NCBI RefSeq assembly: GCF_000876015.1
Contig: NZ_BBQM01000022.1
Span: 1 to 64,000, forward strand
DNA from: Cupriavidus basilensis
GTDB taxonomy: Bacteria; Pseudomonadota; Gammaproteobacteria; Burkholderiales; Burkholderiaceae
DNA: 64,000 bases
Direction of reading: 5' to 3'
This document shows positions 8,784-16,241 of this stretch, in pieces (the first letter of the stretch is position 1; every line of letters starts with the position of its first letter). A model generated the notes under the pieces. That model was given only the letters and a program-made list of their open reading frames with translations, did no database searches and was not told the origin of the DNA. The translations under genes and the position numbers were made by a program.

Positions 8784-9965
8784 CTAGCGAATCACCTGCC
8801 CGCGCGAGTTGATGATGGTCATCTCGACGAATTTCGAGCCGATGTGGCTGTCCGGGCCGAAGTTGATGATGTAGCCGCCCAGGTCGTAGTTCTTCATGGT
8901 TTCCAGCGCGGCGATCAGCTTGTCGCGCGTGAGGTCCTTGCCGGCGCGGCGCAGGCCCTCGACGAAGGCCTTGGCGGCGATGAAGCCCTCGATGCTGGCG
9001 TAGTCGAAGTCGTTGTGCTTGCCGGCCGCCTGCAGCAGGCGCAGGTATTCGCGCACCACCGGCAGCGTGGCGTTGCCCGGATGCGGCATGACCTGCGAGA
9101 TGATCACGCCGCTGCCCTTGGGACCCACTTCCTTGGCCAGCGCCTGCGTGCCGACGAAGGACACGTTGTAGAACTGGCCGTTGTAGCCGCGCCGCAGCGC
9201 TTCCTTGACGAAGGCGCCGGCGGTCCGGTACGCGCTGATCATGACCACCGCGTCCGGCGTGGCCTTCATCGCGCCCTGCATGGCGTCGCCGATTTCCGCG
9301 GTGTTGCGCACCACGCCCTCGCGCGCGACGATCTGCACGCCGCTGTCCGGCGCCGCCTTGAGCGCGCGCTCGAGGCCGTCCAGCCCGGCCTTGCCGTAGG
9401 CGTCGTCGTTGTAGACCACGGCCACGCGCTTGAGGCCGGTGGTCTGGATCTGGCGCAGGATCGCGGCGGTTTCCTCGTTGTAGCCGGCGCGCACGTGGAA
9501 GGCGTAGCGGTTGAACGGCTGGCGCAGCGACTGCGCGCCCGTGAACGGCGCGAAGAACGGCACCCGCGCCTGCGTCGCCAGCGGCAGCGAGGCCTCGCTG
9601 GTGGCGGTGCCGACGTAGCCGAACAGCGCGAAGACGTGGGCGTCGTCGATCAGCGCGCGGGTGTTCTTGGCCGCGGCCTCCGGCTCGTAGTAGTCGTCGA
9701 GCGCCTTGAGCTCGATCTTGCGGCCGTACACGCCGCCTTGCTGGTTGATGAAATCGAAATAGAGCTGCGCGCCGGCGTTCATCTGCTTGCCGAGCACCGC
9801 GGTGGGCCCGGTGAGCGCCGCCGACTGGCCCAGCATGATGCTGTCCGCGCTGACGCCGGGCTGCGCGCTGCCCTGCGCGCCGGCATTGGCAATGAACGAG
9901 CCGATGGCGCATGCCACCAGCAGGCTGGCGATGCGCCGGCCCCTGACCCCAGAATGCACTTGCAT
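8784..9965 (-). CDS. Branched-chain amino acid-type ABC substrate-binding protein (LivK-like)
   Basis: A 393-residue periplasmic binding protein of the Peripla_BP_6 family. The signal peptide ends near residue 30 (IANAGAQGS). Family features include SADSIMLGQSAALTGPTAVLG at the mature N-terminus, GGVYGRKIELKALDDYYEPE, and the hinge segment RVAVVYNDDAYGKAG. No Liv permease or ATPase gene lies nearby, so it is an orphan that must use a transporter encoded elsewhere or act as a sensor-type binding protein. The ligand is not predictable; many relatives in this family bind amides, aromatic acids or short-chain compounds. Confidence 0.88.
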   Translation of the reverse strand: MQVHSGVRGRRIASLLVACAIGSFIANAGAQGSAQPGVSADSIMLGQSAALTGPTAVLGKQMNAGAQLYFDFINQQGGVYGRKIELKALDDYYEPEAAAKNTRALIDDAHVFALFGYVGTATSEASLPLATQARVPFFAPFTGAQSLRQPFNRYAFHVRAGYNEETAAILRQIQTTGLKRVAVVYNDDAYGKAGLDGLERALKAAPDSGVQIVAREGVVRNTAEIGDAMQGAMKATPDAVVMISAYRTAGAFVKEALRRGYNGQFYNVSFVGTQALAKEVGPKGSGVIISQVMPHPGNATLPVVREYLRLLQAAGKHNDFDYASIEGFIAAKAFVEGLRRAGKDLTRDKLIAALETMKNYDLGGYIINFGPDSHIGSKFVEMTIINSRGQVIR

Positions 9966-10306
9966 GGTTCCCCCGCGAAAACGGTCTGTTTTTCTTACCC
10001 GTGGATGCCTGCCGGTCTGCGCCGGCGCTGCCGTGCCGCCCGCCGTGGCATGGTTCCCCGGCGCAGCGCCGGGCTATCATAATCGAATACAATCGGAGCC
10101 TGATAATTTCTCCCAGCGGCGCCCGCCGGGACGACGCCGGCGTACAACACGCGAGGCAACCCGCGAGGCCCGGCCCGCGTGCCAGGCATCGGCTGGCGGC
10201 CGGCCGGAGCGGCACGGCCAGGCCCGCGGCGCGGTGTGACCGCCCGGCCGCCCGGCTCCCCGGCAATGGCAGCGCCGCCGCCCCCACTCGCTTGCCAGGA
10301 GATTTC
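9966..10306. promoter_or_regulatory. Divergent promoter region, minus-strand candidate at 10077-10106
   Basis: This 341-bp gap separates the divergent LivK-like gene and the oxidoreductase gene. An AT-richer island at 10075-10110 is the only promoter-like stretch. On the minus strand it reads TTATCA, 18 bp, TATGAT (plus-strand 10101-10106 and 10077-10082), a plausible promoter for the binding-protein gene. TACAAT at 10088-10093 is a possible plus-strand -10 without a good -35. No gene is seen. Confidence 0.35.
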
Positions 10307-12430
10307 ATGGCTTCCCGCATCGTCCGTGCCGCCTGTCCGCACGATTGTCCCGACACCTGCGCCTTGCTCGTCACCGTCGAGGACGGGCGCGCCGTCAAGG
10401 TGGCCGGCGACCCCGACCATCCCGGCACCCAGGGCGTGCTGTGCACCAAGGTCTCGCGCTACCCGGACCGCACCTACCACCGCGACCGCCTGCTCACGCC
10501 GATGAAGCGCGTGGGCGCCAAGGGCGAAGGCCGGTTCGAGCCGATTTCCTGGGACGAGGCGCTCGACACCGTGGCCGCGCGCCTGTCCGCCATCGCCGCG
10601 CGCGACGCCCAGGCGATCGTGCCCTACAGCTATGCCGGCACGATGGGGCTGGTGCAGGGCGAAAGCATGGCGGCGCGCTTCTTCCACAAGCTCGGCGCCT
10701 CGCTGCTGGACCGCACCATCTGCGCCAGCGCCGGCGCCACCGCGCTGCGCTACACCTACGGCGCCAGCCTCGGCATGGACATCGAGCACGTGCCCGACGC
10801 CCGGCTCATCATCATCTGGGGCGGCAACCCGATCGCCTCCAACCTGCATTTCTGGACGCGCGTGCAGGAAGCCAAGCGGCGCGGCGCCACGCTGGTGGCG
10901 ATCGACCCGTACCGCTCGCTGACCGCCGAGAAGTGCCACCGCCACATCGCGCCGATGCCCGGCACCGACGGCGCGCTGGCGCTGGCCATCATGCACGTGC
11001 TGATGCGCGACGACCTGCTCGACCACGAGTACATCGCCAGCCACACGCTGGGCTTCGAGGCGCTGCGCGAGCGCGCGCAGGCCTTCACGCCGGCGCGCGC
11101 GGCCGCGCTGTGCGGCATCGACGCGGCCGACATCGAATGGCTGGCCGGGCTGTACGGCAACCTCGCCGTGCGCGAGCGCCAGCCGGTGGCGATCCGCCTC
11201 AACTACGGCATGCAGCGCGCCCACGGCGGCGGCCAGGCGGTGCGCGCGGTGGCCTGCCTGCCGTCGCTGGTGGGCGCCTGGCGCCATGCCGCGGGCGGCC
11301 TGCAACTGTCCACCTCCGGTTTCTTCCCGGTCGACACGCAGCGGCTGCAGCGCCCGGACCTGCTGCCCACGTTGCCGGCGCTGCCGCGCACGGTCAACAT
11401 GAGCACCATCGGCGACGCGCTGCTCGACGCCGGCAACGGCGCCGGCGGCCCGAAGATCGAGGCGCTGGTGGTCTACAACAGCAACCCGGTGGCGGTCGCG
11501 CCCGATTCGAGCAAGGTCGCCGCCGGCTTTGGCCGCGAAGACCTGTTTACCGTGGTGCTGGATCACTTCCGCACCGACACCGCCGACTACGCTGACATCC
11601 TGCTGCCGGCCACCACCCAGCTCGAGCACGTCGACGTGCACAAGGCCTACGGCCACACCTACTTCCTGGCCAACAACCAGGCCATCGCCCCGCTCGGCGA
11701 GGCGCTGCCCAACACCGAGATCTTCCGCCGGCTGGCGCGGCGCATGGGCTTCACCGAGCCGTGCTTCGCCGACAGCGACGAGGACATCGCCGCCCAGGCC
11801 ATCGTCGCGGCCGACCCGCGCGCGGCCGGCATCAGCTGGGCGTCGCTCAAGGAAAAGGGCTGGCAGAAGCTCAACCTGCCGGCCGCGCCGCTGGCCGAAG
11901 GCGGCTTCGCCACGGCCTCGGGCAAGTGCGAGTTCTATTCCGAGGCCATGCGCCGCGACGGCTTCGATCCGCTGCCCGGCTACGTGGCGCCCTACGAGAC
12001 GCCGGCCACCGCGCCGGAGCTCGCCGCGCGCTACCCGCTGGCGATGATCTCGCCGCCGGCGCGCAATTTCCTCAACAGTTCCTTCGTCAACGTCGACAGC
12101 CTGCGCGCCACCGAAGGCGAGCCGCACCTCGACATCCACCCGGAAGACGCCGCCGCGCGCGGCATCGCCAACGGCGGCATGGTGCGCGCCTTCAACGACC
12201 GCGGCAGCCTGCTGGCGCGCGCGCGCGTGACCGACCGCGCCCGGCGCGGGCTGGTGGTGGGGCTGTCGATCTGGTGGAAGAAGCTCGCGCCCGACGGCAA
12301 GAACGCCAACGAGCTGACCAGCCAGCGCCTGACCGACCTGGGCCGCGCGCCGGTGTTCTACGACTGCCTGGTGCAGGTGGAGGCCGCGCCGGCCGTGGCC
12401 GCGGCCACGCCGGAGCCGGCCGCGCCATGA
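10307..12430 (+). CDS. Molybdopterin-dependent oxidoreductase, formate dehydrogenase/Nap-like large subunit
   Basis: A 707-residue member of the Mo-bisPGD (DMSO reductase) superfamily. A [4Fe-4S] binding set opens the protein: Cys10, Cys14, Cys18 and Cys46 (CPHDCPDTC then GVLCTK). Cys139, in DRTICASAGA, falls where FdhF has selenocysteine 140 and periplasmic nitrate reductase has its Mo-ligand cysteine, so it is the likely Mo ligand. The C-terminal molydop_binding domain starts near residue 570. There is no Tat signal, so it is cytoplasmic. AGGAGA precedes the ATG; a longer frame upstream lacks support. No electron-transfer subunit, FdhD-type or chaperone gene is adjacent. Substrate is unknown. 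Its stop overlaps the aminopeptidase start by 4 nt. Confidence 0.88.
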   Translation: MASRIVRAACPHDCPDTCALLVTVEDGRAVKVAGDPDHPGTQGVLCTKVSRYPDRTYHRDRLLTPMKRVGAKGEGRFEPISWDEALDTVAARLSAIAARDAQAIVPYSYAGTMGLVQGESMAARFFHKLGASLLDRTICASAGATALRYTYGASLGMDIEHVPDARLIIIWGGNPIASNLHFWTRVQEAKRRGATLVAIDPYRSLTAEKCHRHIAPMPGTDGALALAIMHVLMRDDLLDHEYIASHTLGFEALRERAQAFTPARAAALCGIDAADIEWLAGLYGNLAVRERQPVAIRLNYGMQRAHGGGQAVRAVACLPSLVGAWRHAAGGLQLSTSGFFPVDTQRLQRPDLLPTLPALPRTVNMSTIGDALLDAGNGAGGPKIEALVVYNSNPVAVAPDSSKVAAGFGREDLFTVVLDHFRTDTADYADILLPATTQLEHVDVHKAYGHTYFLANNQAIAPLGEALPNTEIFRRLARRMGFTEPCFADSDEDIAAQAIVAADPRAAGISWASLKEKGWQKLNLPAAPLAEGGFATASGKCEFYSEAMRRDGFDPLPGYVAPYETPATAPELAARYPLAMISPPARNFLNSSFVNVDSLRATEGEPHLDIHPEDAAARGIANGGMVRAFNDRGSLLARARVTDRARRGLVVGLSIWWKKLAPDGKNANELTSQRLTDLGRAPVFYDCLVQVEAAPAVAAATPEPAAP

Positions 12431-13680
12431 GCCGCTGGCCGGCCCGCGTGCTGCTGGCCCTGGCCTTGCCGGGGCTGGCCGCCATGCTGGCCGGCTGCGA
12501 CACGGTCGGCTACTACGCCCAGTCGATCGGCGGCCACCTCGGCCTGATGGCCGAATCCCGGCCGCTGCCGGACGCCATCGCCGCCGCGCGGGAGGCCAAG
12601 GACACGCGGCTGGCGCAGCGCCTGGCGCTGGCCGGCACCATCCGCGACTTCGCCTCGAAGGCGCTCAAGCTGCCCGACAACGGCAGCTACCGGCGCTACG
12701 CCAACCTGCACCGGCCCTACGTGGTGTGGAGCGTGTTCGCCACGCCCGAGCTGTCGATGGAGCTGCACAAGTGGTGCTTCCTGGTGGTGGGCTGCATCAG
12801 CTACCGCGGCTACTACGACCAGGCCGACGCCGACCGGTACGCCGAAGGCCTGCGCAAGGACGGGCTCGAACCCTACGTGGCCGGCATCCCGGCCTATTCC
12901 ACGCTGGGCTATTTCGACGACCCGCTGCTCAACACCTTCGTCTACCAGCCCGAGGGCGAGCTGGCCCGGCTGATCTTCCACGAGCTGGCGCACCAGGTGG
13001 TGTACGTGCGCAACGACACCACCTTCAACGAGTCCTTCGCCACCGCGGTGGAGACCGCCGGCGTGGAGCGCTGGCTGGCGCTGGCGGCGTCGCCCGAGGC
13101 GCGCGCCAGCTACCGCCAGTACGACCTGCGCCGCCAGCAGTTCCGCGCCATGCTGCTCGAGACGCGCGACCGCCTCGACGCGCTCTACCGCTCGGCGCTG
13201 GCGGACGACGCCAAGCGCGCCGGCAAGGCCGCGATCTTCGCCGGGCTGCGCGCGCAATACGCGCGGCTCAAGGTGGAGTGGGGCGGCTACAGCGGCTACG
13301 ACCGCTGGTTCGAGAAGCCGCTGACCAACGCGCAACTGGCCGCGGTGGCGACCTACCAGCAATGGGTGCCGGCCTTCACCGCGCTGCTGGCGCGCAACGG
13401 CGGCGACTGGACCGCCTTCTATGCGGCCGCCAGGCGCATCGGCGACCTGCCGCGCGCCGAGCGCGACGCGCGCCTGCGCGAGCTGGCGCCGCCGGCCACC
13501 AGGGGCGAGCCGATCCAGGCCGGCGAGGGTGGCGGCGGCGCGGCGGGCGGGGCCGTGCCGGGTGCGGCGCGCGCCAGCGGCGCGCCGGACATGCCTACCG
13601 CGCAGAATGCGCCGGCGGCGCCGGCCACTTCGGCCACTTCAGCCATAACGAGCGCGCCGGCGCCCGCCGCCCGGCCCTGA
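12427..13680 (+). CDS. Aminopep (PF10023) family putative aminopeptidase lipoprotein
   Basis: A 417-residue lipoprotein with lipobox MLAGC (Cys24) and an HELAH zinc-protease motif at residues 185-189, followed by NESFATAVE, which supplies the third ligand region. These are the marks of the predicted aminopeptidase family PF10023. Conserved RYANLHRPYVVWSVFATPE precedes the active site. The last 60 or so residues are Ala/Gly/Pro-rich and poorly conserved-looking. Peptidase activity is a family prediction, not shown. The ATG overlaps the oxidoreductase stop (ATGA), so the two are cotranslated, though a functional link between them is not obvious. Confidence 0.85.
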   Translation: MSRWPARVLLALALPGLAAMLAGCDTVGYYAQSIGGHLGLMAESRPLPDAIAAAREAKDTRLAQRLALAGTIRDFASKALKLPDNGSYRRYANLHRPYVVWSVFATPELSMELHKWCFLVVGCISYRGYYDQADADRYAEGLRKDGLEPYVAGIPAYSTLGYFDDPLLNTFVYQPEGELARLIFHELAHQVVYVRNDTTFNESFATAVETAGVERWLALAASPEARASYRQYDLRRQQFRAMLLETRDRLDALYRSALADDAKRAGKAAIFAGLRAQYARLKVEWGGYSGYDRWFEKPLTNAQLAAVATYQQWVPAFTALLARNGGDWTAFYAAARRIGDLPRAERDARLRELAPPATRGEPIQAGEGGGGAAGGAVPGAARASGAPDMPTAQNAPAAPATSATSAITSAPAPAARP

Positions 13681-13725
13681 TCCGGCACGTCAGGCACGTG
13701 CGCGCATCGGGCGCATCAGGCGCCC
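13681..13725. repeat. Degenerate 9-bp tandem tract
   Basis: Five consecutive 9-mers (TCCGGCACG, TCAGGCACG, TGCGCGCAT, CGGGCGCAT, CAGGCGCCC) start at the nucleotide after the aminopeptidase stop and run into the end of the convergent binding-protein gene. The unit drifts along the tract while the period holds. Similar tracts occur at five other gene ends in the window. Confidence 0.6.
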
Positions 13726-15023
13726 GCGGGCCGCTTCATCCGGCACAGCGACGGCAGGTTGAGGTCCCGCGCCGGCGTCATGCCGTCGAAGCGGAAACCG
13801 TACTGCGTGCCTTCCACGCCGACCTTGACCGTCTTGCCGTCCACCGGCGCGATGGTCGACACCACCTGCGGCATCAGCAGCTGGTGGTCGCCCTTGCGCA
13901 TCAGCACCTCGCCGACGGCGGAGCGGTACTGCATGCCTTCGAGCGCCAGCGCGACGCTGGCCGCCTCGTCGGACTGCGCGCGGCGCATGGCCTCGCCGAG
14001 CATCTGCACGGCGATCAGCACGCGCGGCGCGAAATACTCGCCGGCCGGGGTCTGCCGCACGCGCGCGGCGAGCGCGTTGAGCGCCGCGTCGTCGCCGTTG
14101 GGCATGTACTCGGCGACCCAGGTCAGGCGCGCGTTCCTGGCCTGCGCCACGGCCGCCACCGTGCCGGGCGCGCCGCCGCCGCTGTTGTTCAGGTAGTTCA
14201 GCGCATAGCCGGTGTCGCCGGCGGCCTTGACCAGCAGGCTCAGGTCCTGGCCCCAGTTGCCCGTGACCACGGTATCGGCGCCGCTGGCCTTGATCATGCC
14301 GACGTAGGGCGCGAAGTCCTTGACCCGGGCCAGCGGATGCAGCGCCTCGCCGACGAACTCCACGTCGGGCCGCGCGTTGGCGATCATCTGCCGGCCCAGC
14401 GCCGCCCACACGCGCCCCTGGGTGTAGTCCTGATTCAGCAGGAAGACCTTGCGCATGCCGCGGTCGCCGCGCGCGAACTCGGCCAGCGCGCGCATCTTCA
14501 TGGCCGCGTTGGCTTCGGTGGAGAACAGCCAGAAGCTGCAGCGCATGCCGGTCAGGTCCGGGTCGAGCGAGGCGTAGTTGACGACCAGGACGCGCTGGCC
14601 TGGGTTGCGCTCGTTGTGGCGGTTGACGGCCTCGACCAGCGCGCTCACCACCGGCGAGCCGGAGGCGCCCGTGAACACGATGCGCACGCCGGCGTCGATG
14701 GCGCCCTGCAGCGCGGTCAGGCTGGCCTGCGGCGAGAGCTTGTTGTCATAGCTGAGCAGCTCGTACTTGCGCCCCAGCACGCCGCCCTGGGCGTTGGCGT
14801 CGTCGAGCGCGAACTTCAGGTTGGCCAGGAAGATCTCGCCGACGTTGGCCAGCGGCCCGGAAAGCTGGTCGATGAACGCGACCCTGATCGGCCCGGCCGG
14901 CGGCGGCACGTCCTGCGCGCGGGCCGGCAGCGGCAGCGCCGCGGCCAGCGTGAGTGCCGCCGCCACCGCCATCGTCGCCAGCCGTCCGGCCATGCCGGCC
15001 GGGCGCATCCACTGTCCAAGCAT
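13716..15023 (-). CDS. Branched-chain amino acid-type ABC substrate-binding protein (LivK-like)
   Basis: A 435-residue Peripla_BP_6 binding protein with a long N-terminal region and a signal peptide that ends near LPARAQDV (about residue 36). The body has IRVAFIDQLSGPLANVGE, GGVLGRKYELLSYDNKLSP and the segment KVFLLNQDYTQGR. GGGGGT sits 6 nt before the ATG. Like the binding protein at 8784 it is an orphan without permease or ATPase neighbours. Sequence similarity to methanol- or quinoprotein-associated binding proteins cannot be judged here. It converges on the aminopeptidase gene. Confidence 0.87.
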   Translation of the reverse strand: MLGQWMRPAGMAGRLATMAVAAALTLAAALPLPARAQDVPPPAGPIRVAFIDQLSGPLANVGEIFLANLKFALDDANAQGGVLGRKYELLSYDNKLSPQASLTALQGAIDAGVRIVFTGASGSPVVSALVEAVNRHNERNPGQRVLVVNYASLDPDLTGMRCSFWLFSTEANAAMKMRALAEFARGDRGMRKVFLLNQDYTQGRVWAALGRQMIANARPDVEFVGEALHPLARVKDFAPYVGMIKASGADTVVTGNWGQDLSLLVKAAGDTGYALNYLNNSGGGAPGTVAAVAQARNARLTWVAEYMPNGDDAALNALAARVRQTPAGEYFAPRVLIAVQMLGEAMRRAQSDEAASVALALEGMQYRSAVGEVLMRKGDHQLLMPQVVSTIAPVDGKTVKVGVEGTQYGFRFDGMTPARDLNLPSLCRMKRPAGA

Positions 15024-15419
15024 TGCTAACCCCCTTGCGTCGGTTTTCCGGCTGGTCCCGCATGTCCCGCGTGTCCCGCAGGTGTCGATGCGGCGGCGCG
15101 CCGGGGTCGCCCGGGTGGCGCGGGGCGCCGGCGATGCGGCCGAAGGCCCGCCCTTCGATGCGGACCAGCGCGGTGATCATGCCGCCCCCGCAGGCGGCGC
15201 GCAACTCCGGCGCCCGCATGCGCTCCGGTTTCCCGTGGCCGTGGAAGCCCTGCGTCCGGGCGCGGGAAGAGCGGATTCGCTCCCGTACGTGTCCGGGGAA
15301 ATCTACTCTTTGGTACGTTCATATACCATTGGGTATGATGCTATGGACAATGCCGGGTCAGGTCAAGCGCAGTGCCTTTGCCCGCCCGTCCCGCCCCCGC
15401 TGCATGCGAGAATCGCATC
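15024..15419. other. Divergent gap with 9-bp repeat and regulator promoter
   Basis: The left part (15051-15086) is a degenerate tandem tract of four 9-mers: GCTGGTCCC, GCATGTCCC, GCGTGTCCC and GCAGGTGTC. The right part carries the promoter of the TetR gene. I see no clear promoter for the minus-strand binding-protein gene and no coding sequence. Confidence 0.55.
15310..15339 (+). promoter_or_regulatory. Promoter with overlapping inverted repeats, likely TetR autoregulatory site
   Basis: TTGGTA (15310-15315) and TATGAT (15334-15339) are 18 bp apart, a good sigma-70 pair. ATACC-ATTG-GGTAT (15323-15336) forms an inverted repeat overlapping the -10, and TGGTA/TACCA (15311-15315 and 15324-15328) forms a second across the spacer. 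A repressor bound here would block RNA polymerase; autorepression by the TetR product 80 bp downstream is the simplest reading. Confidence 0.55.
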
Positions 15420-16082
15420 ATGCCGACTGCACAGAAAACCGTTCCCGCCGAGGTGGTTCCGGAGGTCGCTCCCGACGCCGCGCGCGCGCGTTCGCACATC
15501 GCCGAGCGCCAGGAGGCGCGCCGCCGCCAGATCCTCGATACCGCCGCGCAGTTGTTCTACACCAAGGGCTATCCCGGCATGACCATGAACGACCTGTGCC
15601 GGGCGCTGGGCGTGACCAAGCCCGCGGTCTACTATTACTTCACCGACAAGTACGAGATCTTCGACATCCTGTGCCGCGAGTCGGCGCAGACCTGCCTGCC
15701 GGTCATCCGCGAGACCGCGGACCCGGCGCTGCCGGTGCGCGAGCGCCTGCATGCCTGCCTGCTGGAAATGGCGCGCCGCTGCATCGACTGCTACGTGCCG
15801 GCCACGCTGAGCTTCCGCGACAACCAGTACCTGCGGCCCGAGACCGTGGCATGGCTGGGCAGCATGGCGCGCGCGTTCTACCGCGATCTCTACGCGCTGC
15901 TCGAGGAAGGCCGGCGCGCCGGCGTGTTCCGCTACGGCGACGCGCGCGTGACCGCGCACGCGATCGGCAGCGTGGTCGGTTTCATGTACACCTGGCACGA
16001 GCCGGACCGCCTGCCGCCGCGCGCGCTGGCCGAGGAACTGGCGACCAACATGATGAAGATGGTGCTGCCGGTGGAAGCCTGA
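15420..16082 (+). CDS. TetR/AcrR family transcriptional regulator
   Basis: A 220-residue repressor-type regulator. The helix-turn-helix DNA-binding domain occupies about residues 33-80, with RRRQILDTAAQLFYTKGY, MTMNDLCRALGVTKPAVYYYF and the typical closing DKYEIFDIL. The C-terminal ligand domain is helical, with several Cys residues (IDCY and others). The ATG at 15420 is preferred to the GTG at 15372 because it brings the charged N-terminus close to the domain. It is followed by the acyl-CoA ligase gene 159 bp away on the same strand, so control of fatty-acid or acyl-CoA metabolism is a reasonable guess. Confidence 0.85.
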   Translation: MPTAQKTVPAEVVPEVAPDAARARSHIAERQEARRRQILDTAAQLFYTKGYPGMTMNDLCRALGVTKPAVYYYFTDKYEIFDILCRESAQTCLPVIRETADPALPVRERLHACLLEMARRCIDCYVPATLSFRDNQYLRPETVAWLGSMARAFYRDLYALLEEGRRAGVFRYGDARVTAHAIGSVVGFMYTWHEPDRLPPRALAEELATNMMKMVLPVEA

Positions 16083-16168
16083 CTAGGGAATTCCCGCGGG
16101 CCGCCTGAACTGTGCGCTAGACTTCACGTCAAACCACGGAGTTTGCCCAGAGGACTTCATCTAACGTG

Positions 16169-16197
16169 TTGTCTTAACAGGGTGTCGCGTTTAGCAT
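16169..16197 (+). promoter_or_regulatory. Candidate promoter of acyl-CoA ligase gene
   Basis: TTGTCT (16169-16174), 17 bp, TAGCAT (16192-16197) gives a moderate sigma-70 match about 45 bp upstream of the fadD start. The gap between the TetR and ligase genes is AT-richer than its surroundings. Confidence 0.35.
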
Positions 16198-16241
16198 CTG
16201 TCGAAAATCGAACGACCATTCAGAAAATCAGGAGACGGTGC

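Noticed and set aside
10001-10306. Extended start of the molybdopterin oxidoreductase
   Set aside because: The Cys-rich cluster motif normally lies near the N-terminus, and AGGAGA is correctly placed before the ATG at 10307.
7567-10449. A 960-codon minus-strand open frame
   Set aside because: It covers an ATPase gene on the opposite strand and the LivK-like gene in another frame; it has no recognisable domains or ribosome binding site.
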